From assembly GCA_963701675.1 (NCBI GenBank), contig OY969623.1, forward strand, positions 4,774,001 to 4,838,000: 64,000 nt of DNA, given 5' to 3'. The first letter of the stretch is position 1, and each line of letters opens with the position of its first letter. Shown in pieces: positions 55,301 to 63,628 of the stretch. The notes below the pieces were generated by a model. That model was not told the origin of the DNA. It did not search any database and saw only the letters and a list, made by a program, of their open reading frames with translations. Made by a program: the position numbers and the translations under genes. The DNA is from G963701675 sp963701675. Lineage in GTDB: Bacteria > Planctomycetota > Planctomycetia > Gemmatales > Gemmataceae.

Positions 55301-56213
55301 ATGGCAGAAAATCCTCGAGACACATCCGGTCGGCGCCCCACCGGATTGGCTCTCGGCGGGCTTTCGTTCTCGGATCGCCGCGGCGCGGTCCGAACCGAAG
55401 CGCTGGAGCTCGTCATCAACCAGCGGCTTGCGGCTCACACGCCTTCGTTAGCGCCGCTGGTCCCTTCATTGGCATTAGCAGCCAGCTATGATGTGACCGT
55501 GCTCCTGACGGGCGAGACCGGCAGCGGCAAGACGCATCTGGCTCGGCTCTTGCACGAGTGTTCGCCACGGAAGGACAACAAGTTTCTCACCGTTCCGTGC
55601 GGTGCTTTGTCGAGCACTTTGATTGAGAGCGAATTATTCGGGCATGTTCGCGGCGCCTTCACCGGGGCCGACCATACCAAGGCGGGAAAGTTCGCCGCCG
55701 CGGGTCACGGAACGATTCTACTCGACGAAATCGATACTTTGGGACTCGAACAACAGGCGAAACTTCTTCGCGTGATCGAAACCGGCGAATACGAACCGGT
55801 CGGCGGTAACGAATCACGCGTCTGCCATGCCCGCATCATTGCCGCCAGCAACTGGGATCTGGAGAACGCCGTCGAAAAAGGTCGTTTTCGCCAGGATCTT
55901 TACTACCGATTGCATGTGCTGGCGTTTAACTTGCCGCCGATGCGCGAACGCCGGCAGGACATCGGTCCTCTCGCGCGAAATGATGAACCGCTTTAGTGAG
56001 AAGTTCCGCAAGGGCCTTACCGGAATCCATTCCGATGCCCTGGCGGCGCTCGAAGCCTATCCGTGGCCGGGCAACATACGGCAGCTGGAAAACGTGATTC
56101 AGCTGGCCGTCATCGTCAGCAGCGGCACGGAGCTGCTTCGGGCTCACCTGCCCGCCGCCGTGCGCGACTGGGAACCAGGACTCGACCCGGCAACGGTCAC
56201 ACTTCTGCAGTAG
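55301..56213 (+). CDS. Sigma-54 interaction AAA+ protein, frameshifted, without DNA-binding domain
   Basis: About 304 residues when joined. A short N-terminal part without a receiver domain is followed by the AAA+ core: Walker A GETGSGKTHLA, the sigma-54 loop GAFTGA in GHVRGAFTGADHTK, Walker B GTILLDEIDTL, and RFRQDLYYRLHVL. The frame breaks near 55971-55980 in TCGCGCGAAA; two missing bases in the CG run (or one extra) restore REMMNRFSEKF and YPWPGNIRQLEN. It ends 55 residues after GNIRQLEN, without the Fis-type helix-turn-helix. It could work from solution, as some activators without DNA-binding domains do, or be decayed. Confidence 0.75.
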
Positions 56214-56244
56214 TTGTCAGTGGTCCGGAGCAGTCGCGGCTCTA

Positions 56245-56279
56245 ACAACTGACAACTGAGAACTGACAACAAACAACTA
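56245..56279. repeat. Heptamer tandem array (ACAACTG-type, 5 units)
   Basis: ACAACTG ACAACTG AGAACTG ACAACAA ACAACTA. The unit equals that at 55202-55222, on the other side of the sigma-54 activator gene; an inverted piece (AGTTGTCAGT) follows that gene's stop at once. Confidence 0.7.
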
Positions 56280-57105
56280 CTTTTTCGGCCTGATCAAAGC
56301 GACTTCCGAAGTGCGCACTTCGACGCGGCCCACGTCCGTGTCCACCACCATCCAGTCCGGATCGCGTTGGACCAGCGTGCCCACGACAACGTCCTTGTTC
56401 TTCAGGACGAATTCGCGCAGCGCCTCGGCTGCGACCGGCTGAATGTCACTGGCCGGCTTGTCCAGCGCCTTGGCTATCATCTCCGACTCGTTCGCTCGGG
56501 TTAGCGCGGCGCGGTAGTTGCGATTCGCTTGCTCGGCGAATTCCGGCGTGGCGCGAGCGGCGAGGCTTTTTGCCAGTTCGGTCTGGAGCGGGCCAGGCGG
56601 GATCATGGAATCTGCATACATGCTCCCCGCGCCGGTGGCCTGCGGGAAATAACCGCCGAACCCGTAGCCCGGGTAGCCGGCCCAGCCAGCGACGCCGTAG
56701 CGGTATCCCCAACCGTAGTCCGACTCGTAGAGGATGCGCACATCCACGACCGGCACCAGATCAGGATAGATGCCCGGGTTGTAGGCATGCGAGATGCCTG
56801 CCAGCCGGTAGTTCGTCTCGAACCGTCGGCGTTCCATGCGGTTTTCATCGTCGAGATACGACGCGCAGGCGCTGGAGGCCATTCGCCAAGGCGACATCGC
56901 TTTCGGCTCGCGAAAGGTCACGGAGGCGTTGTTGATCCGTCTTCGAGACGTCGCGGCCGACTAGATGCACGGTCCGTGTTCCGCCATTGGTGATTTCAAG
57001 GCGATGAACGGAACCGGAGGCAGGTTTGTCTTGTGGGGCGCTCGACGACGGGGATGCCGACAACGCGGCGGCAAACAGTGAAAGACTTACGATAGAGAGG
57101 CTCAT
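56277..57105 (-). CDS. Secreted protein of unknown function, frameshifted
   Basis: About 276 residues when joined. The N-terminus is a signal peptide (MSLSIVSLSLFAAALSASPS). Then LEITNGGTRTVHLVGRDVS and a helix with DLSRAESDVALANGLQRL. A shift near 56855-56866 (net +1 or -2 bases in the GCGTCGTATC region) is needed to continue into YLDDENRMERRRFETNYRL. The centre is Gly/Tyr/Pro-rich (GYGFGGYFPQATGAG), and the end is a small beta domain (VVGTLVQRDPDWMVVDTDVG). The family is unknown to me. It follows the HtrA-like gene in the same direction. Confidence 0.65.
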
Positions 57106-57336
57106 GGTGCGGTCTCACCGGCATCCGTTGGGGGTACGGGAGTCCGGCAGCACGGGACGGATGCAACGATCCCAGGATGCCGGGAGCGGCCGCTGTGAGC
57201 CGCCGATGAGGTTGAGGATAATCGGAGCCAGCGCTCGGATCAAGAGAAAAGTAGATGTTGATGGGAATTATCACCGCGCCATTGTCATACCGATGTCAAT
57301 GGATCGAGGTGACCTTGGGCAGTTGTTGGAGGGCTG

Positions 57337-58044
57337 CTACCTTTTGACGGCTGTCGGCTGACTCTTTAAATGTTGCTGGAGAACTTTTTTCACCGTCTCG
57401 ATGTTGTGAACATAGGCGATGCCGCGGGCGTTTTCTCGCAGTGCCACGGTTACACCAATCCATTCACCGTTGATGTTCAGGAGCGGCCCACCGGAGTTGC
57501 CCGGGTTGATGCTGGCGTCCGTCTGAATCAACCGGGTGAGCGTCGGTCCGGCCGGCAAGGTGATCTCCTGATTCAGGGCGCTGATAATCCCTTGCGATAC
57601 CGTGTAGCCGCAACCGTATGGATGTCCGACGGCGATAACGGGTTCGCCGACAAGTAGGTCGCTTCCTGAGCCAAACGCGAGCGGTTGTAGCTTGTGTTTT
57701 GGTTGGATACGGACAATAGTGAGGTCCGATTCCCGATCTTCGGCCACGATGTCGGCTTGGTGTTCCGAGTCATCCGCGAGTCGGACACGGACGCGGGTTG
57801 CGTTGTGAATCAAATGATAGCTCGTGACGATATGGCCACGCTCGTCGACGATAACTCCGGTGCCGATGGACTGTTTGCCGCCGTCGGTTGCAACCGAGCG
57901 CTCGACCTTGACCGCGACTATTCCGGGGCGGGTTTTTTGTACCGCTTGCACGATGGGAGTTAGCCGCGGATTCGGAGACTCGACGGCCGTGTGATGCGGT
58001 GACGTTGCCGTAAGCGCGGCCAAGAATACGAGCGCGGTGCGCAT
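57337..58044 (-). CDS. Trypsin-like serine protease of the HtrA/DegP type, without PDZ
   Basis: A 235-residue secreted protease with a short signal (MRTALVFLAALTATS). The triad is visible: His in HIVTSYHLIHNA, Asp in EDRESDLTIVRI and Ser in DASINPGNSGGPL. DegP and DegS carry one or two PDZ domains after the protease; this one stops at the end of the protease domain (ETVKKVLQQHL). It may be regulated by another protein. The gene reads toward the one at 56277-57105; the gap between them (231 bases) holds no gene that I can see. Confidence 0.9.
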   Translation of the reverse strand: MRTALVFLAALTATSPHHTAVESPNPRLTPIVQAVQKTRPGIVAVKVERSVATDGGKQSIGTGVIVDERGHIVTSYHLIHNATRVRVRLADDSEHQADIVAEDRESDLTIVRIQPKHKLQPLAFGSGSDLLVGEPVIAVGHPYGCGYTVSQGIISALNQEITLPAGPTLTRLIQTDASINPGNSGGPLLNINGEWIGVTVALRENARGIAYVHNIETVKKVLQQHLKSQPTAVKR

Positions 58045-58125
58045 GGCATTAACCAGTTCAAAGGAAAATGTCTCGCCAAGGCAAACGTAGCTCGAAATGG
58101 CGTCGAATGTGAATCAGCTGCAAAC

Positions 58126-58177
58126 CGGCGAGCCGAGGTGAGTAAGCATCCGGGCGCTAATGCACCTCGGCTCGCCG
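58126..58177. repeat. Perfect 15-bp inverted repeat in a divergent promoter region
   Basis: CGGCGAGCCGAGGTG (58126-58140) and CACCTCGGCTCGCCG (58163-58177), spacer 22. It lies in the 485-base gap between the HtrA gene and the DUF1559 pair. It looks like a dispersed palindromic repeat rather than a classical operator. I see no gene in the rest of this gap. Confidence 0.7.
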
Positions 58178-58529
58178 ATTCCCCGTCCGTTACGAATTCA
58201 TTGCGAGTGAGTTGCGAATGAGACGCGCGGCAAGCGCCATGGAGATGTGCCATGTATAGACAGTACTGAATACTACGACTTAAAAAACGACATAGTTCAG
58301 GCAAGAAGTATTGGAAGTGCTGCCGATTAGACGTAAATTAGAACTATCGACTGGGCCGAGATTTGGTGCACGGCATTCGATTCGCCACTTCGAAATTATT
58401 CGCGATCGCGCGCTTTTATGCTACGCGTCGGAAGACGCTCGCAGAAGTACGACCAAGCCCAGATGGAGAAGTGCGGGACCTCAAGGGAAAACGAGGCAGT
58501 GCCTCCGATACATTTAACGCGAGGGCGAC

Positions 58530-59474
58530 ATGAAGAAGTCCACAGGTCGATTCGGCTTTACGTTGATTGAACTTTTGGTCGTCATTGCGATCATCGGTAT
58601 CTTGATCGCCCTGTTGCTGCCCGCGGTGCAAAAAGTCCGCGACGCGGCCAATCGCACGCGCTGCGGAAACGCACTTCGACAGATCGGTCTCGCATTGAAT
58701 TCCTATCACGACGGCCAGGGCTCCTTCCCATGCGGTCTCACCGGCCCAGTAACCGGCGTTACCGACTACTACCTGTACTGGAGCTGGATGGCACGCATTT
58801 TGCCTTACGTCGAACAGCAGAACGTATACAAGGAAGCAGAGGCTTGGTCAAAAATCGGGACCAACTGGAAAGACCCATGGGGACCGCCGTCAAATCCGGC
58901 GCTCGGTAAGCCCATGTACGTTTATCAGTGCCCGTCGGACACACGTGTGTTGATAAATTCGTTCGTGGGCGGGACACCGGGCTCGGCCGCGAGCCTTACC
59001 ATTGCGTTCACGACGTTTATGGGAAACATGGGTCTGGATTACTACGGGAGTGCCGCCGACCCCCAGGAAGGTATTCTGTTCCGCGGCTCGAAGATTCGAA
59101 TTGGTCAGGTAACCGACGGCACGAGCAACACCATCGCCGTGGGTGAGCGGCCACCCAGCGAAGACTTGGTCTATGGTTGGTGGTTCGCGGGCTGGGGTCA
59201 AGGCGGCTCGGGATCATGCGACGTTGTTCTCGGCGCGGCAGAGCTGAAGATTGAAAACTCGGGACCTTACAAAAACTGCCCGAAAGGTCCTTACACGTTT
59301 ACTGCGGGTGCCGTGAACAATCCCTGCGACATGTTTCATTACTGGAGCATGCACCCCAACGGAGCGAACTTCTTGAAGTGTGACGCGTCGGTGCGATTTA
59401 TGCCCTACAGCGCATCCGCCATCATCCCGGCGCTGGCGACACGAGACAAAGGCGAGACGGTGCAGGAGCCGTAA
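58530..59474 (+). CDS. DUF1559 protein with prepilin-type N-terminus (first of a tandem pair)
   Basis: A 314-residue protein. The N-terminal GFTLIELLVVIAIIGILIAL is a type IV prepilin/pseudopilin signal (cleavage before Phe, Glu at +5), followed by RDAANRTRCGNALRQIGLAL, typical of the hugely expanded planctomycete DUF1559 family. The C-terminal domain has LGKPMYVYQCPSDTRVLINS and FADGSVRF-like CDASVRFMPYSA. It is exported by a type II-like system and may form pseudopili; the substrate is unknown. GAGGG lies before the ATG. It is nearly the same as the next gene in much of its length. Confidence 0.92.
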   Translation: MKKSTGRFGFTLIELLVVIAIIGILIALLLPAVQKVRDAANRTRCGNALRQIGLALNSYHDGQGSFPCGLTGPVTGVTDYYLYWSWMARILPYVEQQNVYKEAEAWSKIGTNWKDPWGPPSNPALGKPMYVYQCPSDTRVLINSFVGGTPGSAASLTIAFTTFMGNMGLDYYGSAADPQEGILFRGSKIRIGQVTDGTSNTIAVGERPPSEDLVYGWWFAGWGQGGSGSCDVVLGAAELKIENSGPYKNCPKGPYTFTAGAVNNPCDMFHYWSMHPNGANFLKCDASVRFMPYSASAIIPALATRDKGETVQEP

Positions 59475-59541
59475 CGGAGCTAATGGGTTGGTTGCAGGAT
59501 TCTCTAAGGCTTGGAATTTACTCAACTGGCAGGGATTTATC

Positions 59542-60495
59542 ATGAACAAGCGTCAAAAACGAATCGGATTCACATTGATCGAACTGCTCGTGGTCATCGC
59601 GATCATCGGCATATTGATCGCGCTCTTGCTCCCGGCTGTGCAAAAGGTCCGCGACGCCGCCAATCGCACGCGTTGCGGCAACGCACTTCGCCAGATCGGC
59701 ATTGCTCTCAATTCGTATCATGACACTCAACATTCGTTTCCGCCCGCGCTCGATACGTTGAACTTCTCAACGAACGATTACTGGTGCTGGAGCTGGATGG
59801 CCCGCATTCTGCCTTACGTTGAGCAGGGGAATGTTTTCAAGGAAGCGGAAGATTTTGCAAAGACTGCCAAGGACAACAATCCATGGGGACAAGGCGGACC
59901 GCAAAACCCAGTCCTTGGCAAGCCCATGTACGTGTATCAATGCCCGTCCGATACTCGCGTGCTCATCAACTCGTTCGTGGGCGGTCAACCGGGCGCCCCG
60001 GCAACGCTTACCATTGCGTTCACAACGTTCATGGGTAACCTGGGCACCGATTATACCTATGGCAATACGGCGTCGAAACCGGGTGACGGCGTCATGTTTA
60101 AGAACTCCAAAATCCGCATCGGCCAAATCACCGACGGCACGAGCAACACCATTGCCGCCGGTGAACGTCCGCCTAGCGAAGATCTGGTGTTTGGTTGGTG
60201 GTTCGCCGGCTACGGTCAAGGCGCGGGCACCGGGTCGTGCGACGTGGTTTTGGGGGCTGCCGAGCTCAAGCAGATTAGCTCTGGGCCCTACAAGAACTGT
60301 CCCCAGGGACCGTATACTTTCACTCAGGGGTCGATCACCAATCCCTGTGACATGTTCCATTATTGGAGCATGCACCCCAATGGAGGAAACTTCCTGAAAT
60401 GCGACGCATCGGTTCGATTCTTGCCCTACAGCGCCGCGAACATCTTGCCCGCGTTGGGAACACGCGACAAAGGCGAGACGTTCAATGAGCCGTAG
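59542..60495 (+). CDS. DUF1559 protein with prepilin-type N-terminus (second of a tandem pair)
   Basis: A 317-residue paralogue of the preceding gene, with the same prepilin signal and long identical stretches (CDMFHYWSMHPNG, KCDASVRF, ATRDKGET/GTRDKGET). Differences cluster in residues 50-90. I start at 59542 (AGGGA eight bases upstream); the frame continues upstream only by overlapping the previous gene. A recent tandem duplication, 67 bases apart. A strong terminator and a tiny lipoprotein gene follow. Confidence 0.92.
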   Translation: MNKRQKRIGFTLIELLVVIAIIGILIALLLPAVQKVRDAANRTRCGNALRQIGIALNSYHDTQHSFPPALDTLNFSTNDYWCWSWMARILPYVEQGNVFKEAEDFAKTAKDNNPWGQGGPQNPVLGKPMYVYQCPSDTRVLINSFVGGQPGAPATLTIAFTTFMGNLGTDYTYGNTASKPGDGVMFKNSKIRIGQITDGTSNTIAAGERPPSEDLVFGWWFAGYGQGAGTGSCDVVLGAAELKQISSGPYKNCPQGPYTFTQGSITNPCDMFHYWSMHPNGGNFLKCDASVRFLPYSAANILPALGTRDKGETFNEP

Positions 60496-60520
60496 TAGCT
60501 CCATTAACATAGATTAAGGC

Positions 60521-60549
60521 TTAGCCCCCCGCGAACCACGGGGGGCTAA
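60521..60549 (+). terminator. Strong hairpin after the DUF1559 pair
   Basis: TTAGCCCCCCG (60521-60531) and CGGGGGGCTAA (60539-60549) form a perfect 11-bp stem with loop CGAACCA, 26 bases after the stop. The T-run is weak (TCGTTT). Confidence 0.8.
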
Positions 60550-60586
60550 TCGTTTGATCCCCAAACATCGACGCAGGAGGTAGTGA

Positions 60587-60727
60587 ATGTTGCGAATTGT
60601 TACGACGGTGATACTCGGAATCGTCTTTGTGGCCGGAGTAGTCGGCTGCAGCAAATCGACGCAGCCCAACACGGAAGGGGCTAAGCCGATGCCAGAAGGC
60701 CGGCTTCCGACAGCTGGATCGGGTTGA
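60587..60727 (+). CDS. Tiny lipoprotein (46 residues)
   Basis: AGGAGGT five bases before the ATG is an excellent ribosome binding site. The protein starts MLRIVTTVILGIVFVAGVVG, continues with the lipobox Cys, and has a mature part of only 26 residues (CSKSTQPNTEGAKPMPEG and a few more). Small lipoproteins next to DUF1559 genes recur in planctomycetes, so it may be a partner. It is shorter than most gene callers' limit. Confidence 0.75.
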   Translation: MLRIVTTVILGIVFVAGVVGCSKSTQPNTEGAKPMPEGRLPTAGSG

Positions 60728-60826
60728 TTCGCAGAACGGCTGTAACGCAAACGAAATCACGGGGTGTGCTGTGTAATCCGACAAACGTCGGCAGTCACGG
60801 CACACCCCGTTTTCATTAGACTCGCA

Positions 60827-61555
60827 CTATTCGTTTACATTTCCGCTCGGTGGCGCTCCGCCGTTCGCCGGCAAGCCGGTCGTCCCACCTTGCGGTGTGA
60901 ACGACGGAGTAGCCGATGTTCCCGCCGGACTCGTCGGGCTGAACGAGGACGCGGGCGCCGGCGTCGGAGCAGGCGGCGAGCTTATCGTGTTGCTTGGCTT
61001 GGTCATCCCAGATTGAATGGAACTTCCGTTCGTCGTCGAACCGTAGCTCGTCGGTTGATACGACGGGGCCGTCGGCGTCGTCAGCATTCGATCGTTACCG
61101 GTCGTCGTGGTCCGCGGATAGCTCGCAGTGGTGCCGCTGCCGTACGATGGCGTTGTCCCGGAGCGATTGAACGACTGCGGACTGCCCGGCATGGACTGCG
61201 GTTGGTAGCTGCGATCCGGTGCGCCATAGGCGCCAGCAGTCGGCCGTGCTGTGCCGGAAGGCTGCGCCGCGTTGTTGTAAGCCGGGTATCCGGTGCCGCC
61301 GGCCGGTACGGTAGCGCCGTTCTGCATTCCGGTTTGTGCGTTGCGGTTATTCCAGTTCTGGAACTGGCCGTTCGAGTTTTGTGCGACCCCGGTCGTGTTC
61401 ATGTTTTGCTGATTTTGTTGAGTGGCCGCGCTGCTCATCATCGGCACGCCGGACATCATTGGTCCGCCGCCCTGTGGCTTGGTGGATTGACAGCCCGAAG
61501 CCGCAGCCCCCGCCAAGACGATGCCCGCGAGTCCGAGAATCGTTTTTTTCCCCAT
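60827..61555 (-). CDS. Lipoprotein with Gln/Asn/Thr/Pro low-complexity body
   Basis: A 242-residue lipoprotein with the signal MGKKTILGLAGIVLAGAAAS and the lipobox ASGC. The mature part is low-complexity: Gln/Asn-rich (QQNQQNMNTT), then Tyr/Pro/Thr/Ser-rich (SYGSGTTASYPRTTTT), then Pro/Ala-rich. It is probably extended and surface-exposed. It shares this style with the lipoprotein at 61621-62367, from which it is 65 bases away in the same direction. Confidence 0.75.
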   Translation of the reverse strand: MGKKTILGLAGIVLAGAAASGCQSTKPQGGGPMMSGVPMMSSAATQQNQQNMNTTGVAQNSNGQFQNWNNRNAQTGMQNGATVPAGGTGYPAYNNAAQPSGTARPTAGAYGAPDRSYQPQSMPGSPQSFNRSGTTPSYGSGTTASYPRTTTTGNDRMLTTPTAPSYQPTSYGSTTNGSSIQSGMTKPSNTISSPPAPTPAPASSFSPTSPAGTSATPSFTPQGGTTGLPANGGAPPSGNVNE

Positions 61556-61620
61556 CGCAGTATCCTTCCAAACAAAATTAAGAGTTCACCACCTAACGAA
61601 TAACCACCAACGTTCGTTGG

Positions 61621-62367
61621 TTACTGTGCTTTGGGTAGTCCTGTGGGCTTTCGATTGATTGCCGGAGGCGGCGGAGGAGCAGTAGGCTCAGTGGACGCCG
61701 CTTCTGACGGCCAGGTCGGCGCCGGCGACTCGGGGGCCGCGGCGGCCTTGGCCTCCGTCTTCGGTTCTTCCGCCTTGGGCAATGCGGCGGCAGGCGTAGT
61801 CTCCGACGGCGGTGTGAACGCAGGCAAATGTTGCGGCGGCGAGGCGGCCGGCTGCTGTGGAGCATGCTTCACGGTCGGTTGAACCGTCGTTGAAGACGGA
61901 ACTATGTACTGAATCGTGGGCGGCGTAACGGGCGCTGACGGGCTCACCGAGGTCGTGCTTGTATCCGCTCCCGGATTGGCCGCTGCGGCTGCTGTTTCGT
62001 TATTCGACGTGCCGAATGAATACGACCCGGTGACCGGAACAAGGAACTTGACCGCAGGCAACGTAATCGTAAGCATCGGCGTTGGATTGGTTGAGCCCGA
62101 CGTGCCGTTCACCAACTGCAACGAAGTGGTGACGTCCATCGGACCAGCGTCGGCTTTTGCCGTTGCGGTTGCCGGCGCTACCACCGGCTGATACGCAGAA
62201 GCCGCATGTCGCGGCGCTTGCGCCGTCCAACCAGGCACTTGCGAGTATGAAAGGCTGGCTGGAACCGGTGGTGGTGCATCTTGATACGAACGACTAAACC
62301 CGCAGCCCGACACCGCCATTCCGGCAAGCAGCGCCCCGGCCACTGCCCCAACGGGCTTGATCTTCAT
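61621..62367 (-). CDS. Lipoprotein with Pro/Ala/Thr-rich body
   Basis: A 248-residue lipoprotein: signal MKIKPVGAVAGALLAGMAVS, lipobox VSGC. Residues 65-130 have more regular sequence (MDVTTSLQLVNGTSG, LTITLPAVKFLVPVTGSYSF), the rest is Pro/Ala/Thr/Glu-rich. AAGGGG lies before the ATG at 62367; the frame stays open upstream, but the leader there overlaps other features and is not coding. Likely co-transcribed with the lipoprotein gene at 60827. Confidence 0.72.
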   Translation of the reverse strand: MKIKPVGAVAGALLAGMAVSGCGFSRSYQDAPPPVPASLSYSQVPGWTAQAPRHAASAYQPVVAPATATAKADAGPMDVTTSLQLVNGTSGSTNPTPMLTITLPAVKFLVPVTGSYSFGTSNNETAAAAANPGADTSTTSVSPSAPVTPPTIQYIVPSSTTVQPTVKHAPQQPAASPPQHLPAFTPPSETTPAAALPKAEEPKTEAKAAAAPESPAPTWPSEAASTEPTAPPPPPAINRKPTGLPKAQ

Positions 62368-62537
62368 AGCATTCCCCTTTTTTCGCATTCGGTGTACTTG
62401 CCTGGCCCGTCTGCGATCCCCGCGCGGACCCCTTCCCCCGGCCCCGAAAGGCCTATACCGTTCGAAAAAATGACCGTCTGAGTGGGCGTGACCATAGTAA
62501 CGGGTGTTTTTCAAGTCAAGAGGAGTCTTTGTTAGAA

Positions 62538-62578
62538 AGAATTCAGAATTCAGAATCCAGAATTCAGAATCAAGAACG
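62538..62578. repeat. Heptamer tandem array (AGAATTC-type, 5-6 units)
   Basis: AGAATTC AGAATTC AGAATCC AGAATTC AGAATCA AGAACG. It overlaps the last codons of the uracil-DNA glycosylase gene by nine bases, so the array forms its C-terminus. Confidence 0.8.
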
Positions 62579-63274
62579 AACAGACAGTAGGTCACGTGCT
62601 CTATTCATGACGGCGTCGAGCATTCGTTCGGTCAGCCGGCCGGTGAAGGTATTCTGTTGGCTCGGATGATACGAACCGATAATGACGTACGGTCCGACCG
62701 CGGCCTCGCTGCCGTGACCGAAGCTAATTCCGGATGCGATTCGGAGACCGCGCTGGCGAAGCAGATGCCGGATGCTGTTCCAGGCAAAACCACCCAGGCA
62801 GACAATGACACGCACGGCGGTGAGCAAATCGAGTTCTCGGTGTAGATAACCGAGACAGGAATCGCGCTCGGCGAGAGTGGGTCGGTTGCCCGGCGGAGCG
62901 CAGCGAACACATGCCGTTGCGTAGCAATCGGCGAGTTCGAGTCCGTCCTGTCGCTGGATTGACGTCGGCTGATTGGCGAAACCGGCCCGAAAGAGTGCCG
63001 CGAACAACCAATCGCCGGAGCGATCGCCGGTGAAGACGCGGCCGGTGCGATTACCACCGTGTGCCGCAGGGGCCAGCCCGCAGACCAACAACCTCGCACT
63101 TGGGTCACCGAAGCCCGGTACCGGCTTTCCCCAATAGGTCTGCTCGCGGAATGCCGCGCGCTTTTCGTGTGCAACCTTGCCTCGCCATTCGACCAGTCGC
63201 GGACACAGCCGGCAGCGAATGATGCAGGCCTGGAGATCTCTTAACTGCCCGGTACGTCCGTTCTTCGAGTTCAT
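62570..63274 (-). CDS. Uracil-DNA glycosylase, family 5 (UdgB-like)
   Basis: A 234-residue family 5 glycosylase that removes uracil and other deaminated bases. The Fe-S cluster Cys are in CIIRCRLCPRL and further on in CVRCAPPGNRP. Active-site motifs: VCGLAPAAHGGNRTGRVFTG (motif 1, with Ala at the usual Asp/Asn place, as in family 5) and SYHPSQQNTFTGRL (motif 3). The last three residues lie in the heptamer repeat. Confidence 0.9.
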   Translation of the reverse strand: MNSKNGRTGQLRDLQACIIRCRLCPRLVEWRGKVAHEKRAAFREQTYWGKPVPGFGDPSARLLVCGLAPAAHGGNRTGRVFTGDRSGDWLFAALFRAGFANQPTSIQRQDGLELADCYATACVRCAPPGNRPTLAERDSCLGYLHRELDLLTAVRVIVCLGGFAWNSIRHLLRQRGLRIASGISFGHGSEAAVGPYVIIGSYHPSQQNTFTGRLTERMLDAVMNRARDLLSVRS

Positions 63275-63420
63275 TCTTGGCTGCCGTCGAGCGTCAACCG
63301 TACGTTAGGGAAAATACAACCACTGTTTTTCAGTTACATGCTAGGAATTGTCTCGCCATTATGCCAAGATAGCGGACACGTGCGAATCAACGTCCGGTCG
63401 TTGCTCATCCGGAGTGGCCC

Positions 63421-63612
63421 ATGACGAGGTTTATAATTTGGTGCGGCAGGTTGATAGGCGCCGGCGGCGGCGGCTACTTGGCGTACCGGTACGCTAGTTG
63501 GCTGGAGATGAGTCCGGGCTGGGTCTGGCCGGCGGTTGGAATCGGGGCCATTGCCGGCTTCCTTATCGGTTGGCTGTTAGGTTTTGTGGTCGCCGGCCTT
63601 ATGGAAGCGTGA
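63421..63612 (+). CDS. Small membrane protein (63 residues)
   Basis: Gly-rich, with two membrane helices (FIIWCGRLIGAGGGGYLAY and WVWPAVGIGAIAGFLIGWLL). GGAG eight bases before the ATG. No known domain. It converges on the last gene. Confidence 0.6.
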   Translation: MTRFIIWCGRLIGAGGGGYLAYRYASWLEMSPGWVWPAVGIGAIAGFLIGWLLGFVVAGLMEA

Positions 63613-63628
63613 ATGGTTGATCAATGTC

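Noticed and set aside
55202..56279. CRISPR array at the repeated heptamers
   Set aside because: Unit length 7 with no spacers; no cas genes in the window.
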